DNA of 30,646 nucleotides from CAWCTB01 sp963798275 (GTDB taxonomy: Bacteria > Acidobacteriota > Terriglobia > Terriglobales > Acidobacteriaceae). The position numbers and the translations under genes are program-made. The notes beneath the pieces were generated by a model, which was not told where the DNA came from, did no database searches, and saw only the letters and a list, made by a program, of their open reading frames with translations. The stretch is taken from NCBI GenBank assembly GCA_963798275.1, contig CAWCTB010000026.1, positions 1 to 30,646 on the forward strand, in the 5' to 3' direction. Shown here one piece after another: positions 1 to 6,606 of the stretch; the first letter of the stretch is position 1; the number at the start of each line of letters is the position of its first letter.

Positions 1-46
1 CATGACAATAATCAGTCTTCTGCTTCGCGAGACGGGCCGCGGCGGG

Positions 47-169
47 TTAGGCCTTAGCGGCTGACTTCTGGGCGAGAGCGCTTCGCAGATCGCGGGTCTT
101 TATGCGCAGCTTGTTCCTCAACTTGATGAGCCGGTGGGCGCGGGCTCTGCCACCGTTTTTCAAAGACAT
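47..169 (-). CDS. Small basic protein, 40 aa, unknown function
   Basis: This short reading frame encodes MSLKNGGRARAHRLIKLRNK followed by about 20 further residues that are also rich in Arg and Lys, with an alanine-rich tail. The ATG is preceded by GAGGT with a six-base gap, a good ribosome-binding site, which is the main reason to believe in it. It has no Cys, no signal peptide and no membrane segment, and the high positive charge suggests contact with RNA, DNA or ribosomes. I do not recognise a named family. It lies downstream of icd on the same strand, separated from it by an inserted miniature element. It could be a free-standing conserved small protein; a chance frame is possible but less likely given the ribosome-binding site. 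Confidence 0.55.
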   Translation of the reverse strand: MSLKNGGRARAHRLIKLRNKLRIKTRDLRSALAQKSAAKA

Positions 170-251
170 GATGTGACCTCAGACTGGATTGTACTCCGAT
201 AGCGGAATGCCGGACTCTGCCTGAGGTATTCTGTCGCGCCGCTTAGCTTAG

Positions 252-371
252 GGAAGGTCTGATTAAGTCGATGGACGGTCCCTCCGCGGCTAAAGCCGCG
301 TTCATTTTGCGGCCTTTACGGACGGCCTGAAGGCCGTCCCCTTCAAAAGATTGGGCTTAATCAGAGATTCC
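252..371. mobile_element. IS5-type miniature inverted-repeat element, copy 1
   Basis: The left end GGAAGGTCTGATTAAG (252-267) and the reverse complement of the right end (356-371, GGAATCTCTGATTAAG) match at 14 of 16 positions. The element is flanked on both sides by TTAG (248-251 and 372-375), a perfect 4-bp direct repeat. Ends starting GGAAGGT and a YTAR target are the hallmarks of the IS5 subgroup, so this 120-bp unit with no coding capacity is probably mobilised in trans by an IS5-family transposase. Inside are two perfect hairpins: CGCGGC-TAAA-GCCGCG (285-300) and GGACGGCC-TGAA-GGCCGTCC (320-339). The right-hand TTAG contains the TAA stop codon of icd on the minus strand. Ends and duplication are seen directly; the family assignment is inference. 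Confidence 0.7.
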
Positions 372-1427
372 TTAGATCTCTTCTTCCCGCTCCCGGGGTT
401 GGGGAGGAGGGATGGTGTGCAGGGCCTCGATTACGGCGTCGGTGAATTCTTCCGTGGAGGCGTGGCCGCCTACGTCGCCTGTGGTGTGTTTTTTCTCGGC
501 GTACACCTTTTGTACAGCGGAGTGAAGACGCTGGGCGGCTTCCAGTTCCTTCAGGTGGGTTAGCATCAAGACCGCCGAAAGCATCATGGCGGTGGGATTT
601 GCTATGCCTTTGCCGGCTATGTCGGGGGCGGAGCCGTGGACGGCTTCGAATACGGCGTGGGTGTCGCCCATATTGGCTCCTGGAACGATTCCCAGTCCGC
701 CAACCAGGCCTGCGGCCAGATCTGAAACGATGTCGCCGTAGAGGTTTGGCAGGAGGAGAATGTCGAAGGTTTCAGGGCGCATTACTAGTTGCATCGAGGC
801 GTTGTCGACGATTAGCTCGTTGTACTGGATGTGGGGAAAACGCGCGGCTACTTCGCGGCAGCAGCGGAGGAACAGGCCGTCGGCCAGCTTCATGATGTTG
901 GCTTTGTGGATGGCCGTCACCTTTTTGCGGCCTAGCTGATCGGCGAATTTGAAGGCGTATTCGGCGATGCGGATGGATGCGGTGCGGGTGATCACTTTGA
1001 TGCCGGTGACGACGTCGGGGATCACTTCGTGCTCGATGCCGGAATACAGGTCTTCGGTGTTCTCGCGGAAAATCACCATGTCGATATTGACGTCGGCGAA
1101 GCGCGAGGCGATGCCGGGGAGCGAGTGCACGGGGCGCACGTTGGCGTAGAGATCCAGGCGCTTGCGCAGGGCTACGTTGACGCTGGCGAAGCCGCCTCCG
1201 ATGGGCGTGGCGACGGGGCCTTTGAGACCGACGCGGGTGCGGTCCAAACTGTCTACGACGCTTTGCGGGAGCGATTCGCCGGTTTTTAGAATCAGGGTCG
1301 GCGTTCAGTTCAGCGATTGTCTCCCAGTCCAATGGGAACTCCGGTGGCGTCGACGGCGCGGCGGGCGGCGTGGGCTACTTCGGGGCCGATGCCATCGCCG
1401 GGGATGAGTGTAACGTGTATGGGACAT
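372..1427 (-). CDS. icd: NAD-dependent isocitrate dehydrogenase (frame-disrupted N-terminus)
   Basis: Oxidative decarboxylation of isocitrate to 2-oxoglutarate in the TCA cycle. The intact part (372-1247) carries RTRVGLKGP, the substrate loop FRENTEDLYSGIEHE, HKANIMKLADGLF, the NLYGDIVSDL metal/cofactor segment and HGSAPDIAGKGIANP, in the order and spacing of the IDH3-like NAD enzymes rather than 3-isopropylmalate dehydrogenase. The N-terminus is readable only by changing frame three times. ATG-Ser-His-Thr at 1427 runs into VTLIPGDGIGPEV after one extra base near 1415, then DWETIAELNA after one near 1333-1335, then ILKTGESLPQ after one near 1293-1297. Deleting one base at each restores a normal protein of about 350 residues. 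As read, only 291 residues from an internal start would be made. It lies 71 bp downstream of nrdR. A miniature element ends at its stop codon. Confidence 0.8.
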
Positions 1428-1498
1428 GTTTCGGAGGTCGCTCTCTAATCGCCGGAGTGGGGCTCCGGGCTTGGCTTTTACCGGTGCGTGCTCTTTGG

Positions 1499-1945
1499 CT
1501 ATCTCAGCAATTCCTTCAACTCTTCCATGAACTCGCGGACGTCCTTGAAATCGAGGTAGACGGAGGCGAAGCGGACATAGGCGACCTTGTCGAGGCGCTT
1601 GAGGCGGTTGATGACGAGCTCGCCGATTTCGCTGGTCTTGCGCTCGCGATCGGGGGATTCGACCACGAAGCGTTCGGTGTCATTGACGATCGGCTCCAGC
1701 TTGCCCATGGTCACGGGGCGCTTTTCGCAGGCGTTCAGCAGCCCGGCCAGGACTTTCTGTCGATCGAACTTCTCGCGGCGGCCGTCTTTCTTCACCACCA
1801 TGTAGGGAATTTCGTCGATGCGCTCGTAGGTGGTGAAGCGCCTTCCGCACTTCAGGCACTCGCGACGGCGGCGGATGGATTCGCCTCTTGCTTCGCGCGA
1901 GTCGATCACCTTGTTATTTTCCATGCCGCAGAATGGACATTTCAT
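1499..1945 (-). CDS. nrdR: Transcriptional repressor NrdR
   Basis: NrdR is the zinc/ATP-cone repressor of ribonucleotide reductase genes. The 148 residues match the usual length. An N-terminal zinc ribbon has Cys3, Cys6, Cys30 and Cys33 (KCPFCG ... CLKCGRR), followed by the basic FTTYER segment and, from about residue 47, an ATP-cone domain that starts VVKKDGRREKFDRQKV. The start is fixed by the invariant MKCPFC opening. It is the first gene of a minus-strand pair with icd. No ribonucleotide reductase gene is in the window, so its targets are elsewhere. A possible extended -10 element lies 35 bp upstream. Confidence 0.95.
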   Translation of the reverse strand: MKCPFCGMENNKVIDSREARGESIRRRRECLKCGRRFTTYERIDEIPYMVVKKDGRREKFDRQKVLAGLLNACEKRPVTMGKLEPIVNDTERFVVESPDRERKTSEIGELVINRLKRLDKVAYVRFASVYLDFKDVREFMEELKELLR

Positions 1946-1979
1946 GGGTGAGAGAAGCAGGCGAAAAACCTGAAGGTCG

Positions 1980-1988
1980 ATTGTAGCA
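1980..1988 (-). promoter_or_regulatory. Possible extended -10 promoter element for nrdR
   Basis: On the minus strand the sequence reads TGC-TACAAT, an extended -10 box, ending 35 bases before the nrdR ATG. No convincing -35 hexamer sits 16-18 bases further upstream, which is acceptable for extended -10 promoters. Seen as a motif only; one match in GC-rich DNA is weak evidence. Confidence 0.35.
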
Positions 1989-2054
1989 GGGTGGAAGGGA
2001 GGAGTTGGTTGTCAGTGGTCAGAAGAAAGTTGATGAGGCGGTCGGACCGGGTTC

Positions 2055-2075
2055 AGGTGTCGGGTGTTGGGTGTC
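2055..2075. repeat. Three imperfect 7-bp tandem units (RGGTGTY)
   Basis: AGGTGTC, GGGTGTT and GGGTGTC follow each other without gaps in the stretch between nrdR and the TIR genes (1946-2210). The rest of this 265-bp gap holds no gene I can support. The function is unknown; it looks like low-complexity intergenic sequence. Confidence 0.4.
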
Positions 2076-2210
2076 AGAAAGAGGCAGTGATCGGTGGATA
2101 GTAGAGATCAGGAAAAGCTTCGATGTGGCTATGGGGACCTTTTGCAAGGTCAAGAAGCCGCGACGGACCCCACACAAGCAAAAGAAGCTTGTGTAGCGCA
2201 CGCGGAGGGG

Positions 2211-2675
2211 CTAGCCTCTGCCAGGCTTCCTTCCTTTCTTCCCACTGTGTTTGGGAGCCGACGCGGGTTTGAACTCGACGTCCCAGATTCGCAGCAGCTG
2301 CTGAGAAGCTGTTTCAAAGTCGCTGGTGAAGTCAACAAGCTCGAACTCTGGGAGGGTCCAGGAGAGCCGAGAGTATTTGCAAGGTTTATGCAGTAGCGGG
2401 ATGATGCGCTCGTTATAGCGCTCTTCGTTCAGGGCGAACAGATAGCTCTCGTTTCACCCATTGGGAGCGCACCGCACTGGGGCTCAACACCACGAGGAAC
2501 CAGTTACATTCTGCAAGGGGCGCGCCCGATTTCTATCGTGCCATTGCTTCGCGCCGACAATATGGGCGGCGCTGTGCCAATAAGATACTCCGTGACGCTT
2601 GAGGATTCGCGCGAGTCGCAGTACAAACGCGTGGTCTTTGCCCGAATGCGAGAGAAATACTTTTCTCTTTGGCAT
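2211..2675 (-). CDS. TIR-domain protein B (frame-disrupted)
   Basis: The N-terminus, MPKRKVFLSHSGKDHAFVLR, is the first strand and helix of a TIR domain, and the ATG begins the fold directly. As read the frame breaks after KQWHD, but the remaining TIR motifs lie in the other frames: IGRAL, LAECNWFLVVLSPSAVRSQW, then YLFALNEERYNERIIPLL and a basic tail. Removing one base at each of about 2530-2532 (run of three), 2517-2520 (run of four) and 2445 gives one continuous protein of about 152 residues. It includes SQWVKREYLFAL, whose Glu is at the catalytic position of NAD-cleaving TIR domains. It follows TIR gene A by only 27 bp, so the two probably form an operon. Either a real pseudogene or a consensus error. 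Confidence 0.7.
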
Positions 2676-2702
2676 TTGGGACGGCAGACATTTAGAGGAG
2701 AC

Positions 2703-3092
2703 TCACGCGACCTGCTTTATAGCATCGGCGATGGATTCGCTGATTTTTTTCGCGCTCTGGGAGGCGCTGAAAGTCTTGAACTTCCGAAATATCCACGGAA
2801 CATCGTCGGTGGGACGGACTTGTACCGGGAACAACCTGCCTTCGTAGCCGGGGTCGCCCAAAGCGTATTCGATCTCGTGGCGAACATACTCCGAACGCAT
2901 CGATTCAGGCGAGACCAGAACAACCATGGCTTTTGACTTTGCCAGGGCATCGCCAATGCGGAGGTAGAGGTTGTCTCCGGGCAGAAGTTTTTCCTCGGCG
3001 CTCCAGACAGACAAGCCTCGCCTTGTGAGCTCCGACGATAGCGTTTTGGCGAAGGCTTCGTCAGAGTGCGCGTAACTTAGGAAGACCTGCAT
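2703..3092 (-). CDS. TIR-domain protein A
   Basis: A 129-residue protein that is essentially one TIR domain. Strand A is QVFLSYAHSDEAFA, followed by the loop WSAEEKLLPGDN, then AKSKAMVVLVSPESMRSEYVRHEIEYAL. The Glu of VRHEI sits where the catalytic Glu of SARM1- and plant-type NAD-hydrolysing TIR domains lies, with the terminal FPVQVRPTDDVPW strand after it. I chose the ATG at 3092 because GGAAG lies six bases upstream and the domain starts at once. A frame extension to 3128 exists but lacks a ribosome-binding site. It has no membrane segment, sensor or repeat domain. TIR-only proteins act in bacterial anti-phage systems such as Thoeris, but no ThsA or other partner is visible, so its role is open. 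Confidence 0.85.
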   Translation of the reverse strand: MQVFLSYAHSDEAFAKTLSSELTRRGLSVWSAEEKLLPGDNLYLRIGDALAKSKAMVVLVSPESMRSEYVRHEIEYALGDPGYEGRLFPVQVRPTDDVPWIFRKFKTFSASQSAKKISESIADAIKQVA

Positions 3093-3149
3093 CAGACACT
3101 TCCGGACAAGGACATCATCACCGGCCAACGCCTCATTTACAATTTCCTA

Positions 3150-4322
3150 TTGGCTTCCATCACCACATCTCCAGAAGAAGTAGTGGTTGTCGAGAGCGCT
3201 CGGGCTGCGACCGCGCGCCTCTATCATCCGGAGCTCGACCAGCTCCGCTTCTTCGCGTTTCTCATGGTGTTCCTGCACCATGCGTTTCCCCATCAGCCGG
3301 AGTTCTGGACCATGCTGGGTGTGCCCGGCCCGATTGCGCAGGTATTGTCGGGAATTGGCGCGACGGGTGCGTTCGGCGTGAGCCTGTTCTTCGTGCTGAG
3401 TTCCTACTTGATCACCGAACTGCTGCTGCGCGAGAAAGAGCTGATGGGCACGCTGGATGTGAAATCGTTTTACGTGCGGCGGATTTTGCGCATCTGGCCG
3501 CTGTATTTCTTCTTCCTTGCGCTGGCGGTGGCGATGACGTGGTTGGTGCCGGGACAGCACATCGGGTGGCGGGCCGGGTTGGCGTTTTCGGCGCTGGCGG
3601 GAAACTGGTACATCGTGCTGGTGGGCTTTCCGTCGTCGGTGATCTTTCCGCTGTGGAGCGTGTCGATCGAAGAACAGTTTTACCTGACGTGGCCGCTGGT
3701 GGTGCGCCGGGTGACGCAGAGCGCCATGGTGTGGATTGCCGGCGGTCTGCTGGCGGTGGCGACGGCGACGAGGCTTTACCTGGGCGCGCATCATGGGCTC
3801 GAAGGCGAGATCTGGTGCAACACGCTGGTGCAATTGGATCCCATCGCGGCGGGCATCCTGATTGCCGTGCTGTTGCGAGGCGTGGTGCCGCGATTGTCGG
3901 CATTGGCGCGGGCGGCAATGACGGTGGGCGGGATCGCGTGCCTGGCGAGCGCAGCGCTGTATTTCGGGATCAAGAACGATCCCATTACGACGGCACGAAT
4001 CGTGTTGGGCTACCCGATGGTGGCGCTGGGCGGTGTGCTGTTGCTGCTGGCGGTGTTGCGCGACGAAGGAGCGCCATCACGCGTTCTGGTATATCTGGGA
4101 CGGATTTCGTACGGGCTGTACGTATTTCATGTGTTGGGATTGCTGATTTCCGATTACACCGTACACGATCAGACGGCGAGCCTAGGGCGCTATGCGGTGC
4201 GCGTAGGCGTGGCGCTGGCAGTGACGGTGGCACTGGCGGCGGCTTCGTACCGTTGGCTGGAGACGCCGTTTTTGAGGCTGAAGCTGCGGTTCACGCATGT
4301 GCTGTCGCGGCCGGGCGGGTAG
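3150..4322 (+). CDS. Acyltransferase family 3 membrane protein (OafA/YrhL type)
   Basis: An integral membrane O-acyltransferase that would move acyl groups onto sugars of surface polysaccharide or lipid. It has about ten hydrophobic segments and the family landmarks: LDQLRFFAFLMVFLHH (the HH of helix 1), LFFVLSSYLIT, FYVRRILRIWPLYFF, WSVSIEEQFYLTWPL, and ISYGLYVFHVL near the end. About 390 residues is normal for a stand-alone member. The start is uncertain. TTG at 3150 keeps the whole frame but has no ribosome-binding site, and a GTG near 3183 is an alternative. It is divergent from the TIR pair and convergent with the kinase gene. The substrate cannot be inferred, because no glycan operon adjoins it. 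Confidence 0.88.
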   Translation: MASITTSPEEVVVVESARAATARLYHPELDQLRFFAFLMVFLHHAFPHQPEFWTMLGVPGPIAQVLSGIGATGAFGVSLFFVLSSYLITELLLREKELMGTLDVKSFYVRRILRIWPLYFFFLALAVAMTWLVPGQHIGWRAGLAFSALAGNWYIVLVGFPSSVIFPLWSVSIEEQFYLTWPLVVRRVTQSAMVWIAGGLLAVATATRLYLGAHHGLEGEIWCNTLVQLDPIAAGILIAVLLRGVVPRLSALARAAMTVGGIACLASAALYFGIKNDPITTARIVLGYPMVALGGVLLLLAVLRDEGAPSRVLVYLGRISYGLYVFHVLGLLISDYTVHDQTASLGRYAVRVGVALAVTVALAAASYRWLETPFLRLKLRFTHVLSRPGG

Positions 4323-4381
4323 GGCATTTCAAGTTTGCCTCTGCGGAATGTAGCTCCACCCCTACAGGAGGGCTGGGTTAG

Positions 4382-4521
4382 GGGACGGTCGCAAGGGAGC
4401 GGTCCCTCCGGGCAAAAGCGCGTTCATTTGGCGGCGTTCGGACGCCGGCCGTCCCCTTCAACCTTTACGGACGGCCTGAAGGCCGCCCCAATTCAAAAGA
4501 TTGGGCTTAATCAGAGATTCC
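4382..4521. mobile_element. IS5-type miniature element, diverged copy 2
   Basis: The right end is nearly identical to the element at 252-371. From CCTTTACGGACGGCCTGAAGG at 4462 to GATTCC at 4521, about 60 bases match with only a couple of differences, including the 16-bp right inverted end. The middle (CGGTCCCTCCG ... AAAAGCGCGTTCATTT) is also related. The proposed left end, GGGACGGTCGCAAG after TTAG at 4378-4381, is poor, so the left boundary is tentative. The right flank is CTAG (4522-4525), again a YTAR site, and it contains the TAG stop of the minus-strand kinase gene. The copy appears older and rearranged, with an extra hairpin segment around 4436-4460. Confidence 0.5.
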
Positions 4522-4920
4522 CTAGTACTTGCGCATGTGGATTTCGGTGCCGTTGCGTTCGAACTTCACTTCATCCATTAACTGATTGATGAGGTAGATG
4601 CCGCGGCCGTGGTTGGAGTAGACGTTTTCTCCGTTGAGCGGGTTGGGCACGGTGAAGGGGTCGAAGCCGGTGCCGGGGTCGCGGACGATGATGAGCATGC
4701 CGCGCTGCTCGTCGCAGGCCACACAGCATTGCACCTTCTGGTTGGGATCGCCTTTGCAGCCGTGCACGATGGCGTTGGCTAGAGCTTCGCGTATGGCGGT
4801 TTCGATCTCGAACTCTTTCCCGGCAGAACACTCCAGCCGCCGGGCCATCTCCATGATGCCTTCGACAACCGGACTAATGGCCGTGGGATCGGCGTTGAGT
4901 GTGACCTCAATGCGTATCAT
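4522..4920 (-). CDS. RsbW-type serine kinase / anti-sigma regulatory factor (HATPase_c_2)
   Basis: A 132-residue single-domain GHKL ATPase of the RsbW/SpoIIAB class, which phosphorylates an anti-sigma antagonist or sequesters a sigma factor. The N box is EIETAIREALANAIVHG, the G1 box is VRDPGTGFDPF, and the G2-like box is NHGRGIYLINQLMDEV. I chose the ATG at 4920 (MIRIEVTLNADP) because family members begin at this strand. The frame runs open to 5241, but that extension overlaps modA and has no domain character. No STAS antagonist, PP2C phosphatase or sigma factor is adjacent, so it is an orphan whose partner is elsewhere. The ribosome-binding site is weak. Its stop codon coincides with the end of a miniature element. 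Confidence 0.85.
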   Translation of the reverse strand: MIRIEVTLNADPTAISPVVEGIMEMARRLECSAGKEFEIETAIREALANAIVHGCKGDPNQKVQCCVACDEQRGMLIIVRDPGTGFDPFTVPNPLNGENVYSNHGRGIYLINQLMDEVKFERNGTEIHMRKY

Positions 4921-5164
4921 GAGCTTGTCGCGATCGAACTCGTGACTAGTACGGCCGACGGAGTAAGTGGCGTTATCCAACCCGGTGACCTCGCTTACTT
5001 TCCCACGAATGTTGATGCTGGTCAAGTGAGAATGATGCAAGAGTGTGCAAAGGAGTGGCCGAAAGGTGCTAGTTCGTGATTGACCGTTAAAACTAGAGTA
5101 GAGATGTGCACTGGATGTCGTGGAGCAGGCAAGTGGCATCGTGTATATCTTCGAAGGGAACGCC

Positions 5165-5932
5165 ATGAAACTACTGGGCAGTTTGGCGATGGCAGCGGTT
5201 CTGTTGTGGGTTGGGCCAACTGCGGTGGCGGAAGAGATCACAGTGGCTGCGGCGGCTGACTTGAACTATGCGCTGCGGGACCTGGCGTTGCGTTTCGAGC
5301 AGAAGACGGGCAACAAGGTGGTGCTGTCGTTTGGAGCGTCAGGCAATCTGTATGCGCAGGTCAAGGCGGGGGCGCCGTTCGACCTGTTTTTCTCTGCAGA
5401 TATGGACTATCCCAAGAAACTTGCAAGCGAAGGAATAATCGATGGGACGTCACTGCGCACCTATGCTGTAGGCCACCTGGTGCTATGGGTACGGAAGACT
5501 TCGACGCTCGATCCGCAGAAGCTGAAGATGGATCTGCTGATGAAGGCAGAGGTGCAACGGATCGCGATTGCAAATCCGGAGCACGCGCCCTATGGGCGGG
5601 CGGCGATGGCGGCGCTGGAGCACTACGGGATGAAGGAGAAGGTCACGTCGAAGCTGGTGTATGGCGAGAACGTAAGCCAGGCGGCGCAGTTTGTGCAGTC
5701 AGGTAATGCGCACGCAGGGCTGATCGCGCTGTCGCTGGCGTTGTCTCCGGCGATGAAGGATGCGGGGAGGTACTGGGAGTTGCCGGAGGAGGCGTATCCG
5801 GCGATGCGTCAGGGAGTGGGGCTGGTGGCGGCGTCGAAACACAAGGCCGTGGCGCGGGCGTTCGTCGAGTACGTGGTATCCCCGGAGGGGGCGGCGGTGC
5901 TGAAACAATACGGATTCGGAGCAGCCCAGTGA
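5165..5932 (+). CDS. modA: Molybdate ABC transporter, substrate-binding protein
   Basis: The periplasmic molybdate/tungstate-binding subunit. The start at 5165 gives a classic signal peptide (MKLLGSLAMAAVLLWVGPTAVAEE) and has AAGGG six bases upstream; an upstream GTG at 5120 would bury it. The mature protein opens ITVAAAADLNYALRDLA, then has SFGASGNLYAQVKAGAPFDLFFSAD, both typical of ModA oxyanion contacts. IANPEHAPYGRAA and an AGLIALSLAL segment follow. Its length of 255 residues is normal. It is the first gene of modABC, and its TGA overlaps the GTG of modB. The 245-bp divergent region before it has a TTGACC hexamer but no clear -10 and no recognisable ModE site. Confidence 0.95.
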   Translation: MKLLGSLAMAAVLLWVGPTAVAEEITVAAAADLNYALRDLALRFEQKTGNKVVLSFGASGNLYAQVKAGAPFDLFFSADMDYPKKLASEGIIDGTSLRTYAVGHLVLWVRKTSTLDPQKLKMDLLMKAEVQRIAIANPEHAPYGRAAMAALEHYGMKEKVTSKLVYGENVSQAAQFVQSGNAHAGLIALSLALSPAMKDAGRYWELPEEAYPAMRQGVGLVAASKHKAVARAFVEYVVSPEGAAVLKQYGFGAAQ

Positions 5933-6606
5933 TTGCGCAAGCGCTCGGACTGACCTTGCGGTTGGCGGTAACGGTGTCGCTGATCCTGCTGGCGGTGGGG
6001 ATGCCGCTGGCCTACTGGCTGGCGTTTTCGCGACGGCGCTGGAAGTTCCTGGTGGAAGCGGTTGTGGCCATGCCGATCGTGCTGCCGCCGACAGTGCTGG
6101 GATTTTATGTGCTGGTGGCGATAGGGCCGCTGAGCCCGGTGGGGCGCTGGTGGCAGTCGCTGAGCGGGCACGGGCTGGCATTCACGTTCAGCGGGCTGGT
6201 GGTTGGGTCGGTGCTGTACAGCCTGCCGTTTGCGGTGCAGCCGATGGCGGCGGCGTTTTCGTCGGTGGACCGAAAGCTGCTGGAGGCGTCAGCGATTCTG
6301 GGCGCTTCGCGCTGGAGAACGTTCTGGCGGATCGTGCTGCCACTGGGGCTGCCCGGGGTGTTGACGGGATTCGTGCTGAGCTTCGCGCACACCCTGGGCG
6401 AGTTCGGCGTGGTGCTGATGATCGGCGGGAATATTCCCGGAGCGACGCAGACGGTTTCGATACTGATTTACGATCAGGTGGAGGCGCTGAACTACCGCGT
6501 GGCCAACGAGACGGCGCTGCTGCTGCTGGCCACCTGCTTTGTGCTGCTGACGGCATTGTACGGCTTGCGGCGGCGGAGTCACCTGACCTTGTGGAACTGG
6601 CCGTGA
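5929..6606 (+). CDS. modB: Molybdate ABC transporter, permease
   Basis: The inner-membrane channel subunit of the molybdate importer. Its 225 residues include about five hydrophobic helices. The EAA loop, EASAILGASRWRTFWRIVLPLGLPG, couples the permease to the ATPase, and GEFGVVLMIGGNIPGATQT after it is characteristic of ModB/CysT-type permeases. The GTG start lies within the modA stop (GTGA), and its own stop overlaps the modC start in the same way, so the three proteins are translationally coupled at matched ratios. Confidence 0.95.
   Translation: MIAQALGLTLRLAVTVSLILLAVGMPLAYWLAFSRRRWKFLVEAVVAMPIVLPPTVLGFYVLVAIGPLSPVGRWWQSLSGHGLAFTFSGLVVGSVLYSLPFAVQPMAAAFSSVDRKLLEASAILGASRWRTFWRIVLPLGLPGVLTGFVLSFAHTLGEFGVVLMIGGNIPGATQTVSILIYDQVEALNYRVANETALLLLATCFVLLTALYGLRRRSHLTLWNWP

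Noticed and set aside
2055..2075. Short GGTGTC tandem units as a CRISPR or iteron array
   Set aside because: Only three imperfect 7-mers without spacers or nearby replication or cas genes.
3147..3833. Long open frame opposite the acyltransferase gene
   Set aside because: Rich in Arg, His and Gln with no motif; a typical antisense shadow of a GC-rich membrane-protein gene.
5072..5110. TTGACC near modA as a ModE-regulated promoter
   Set aside because: No acceptable -10 at 16-18 bases and no ModE-type inverted repeat.
6150..6602. N-terminal extension of the modC frame
   Set aside because: Lies inside modB; the GTG at 6603 with stop/start overlap is the natural start.
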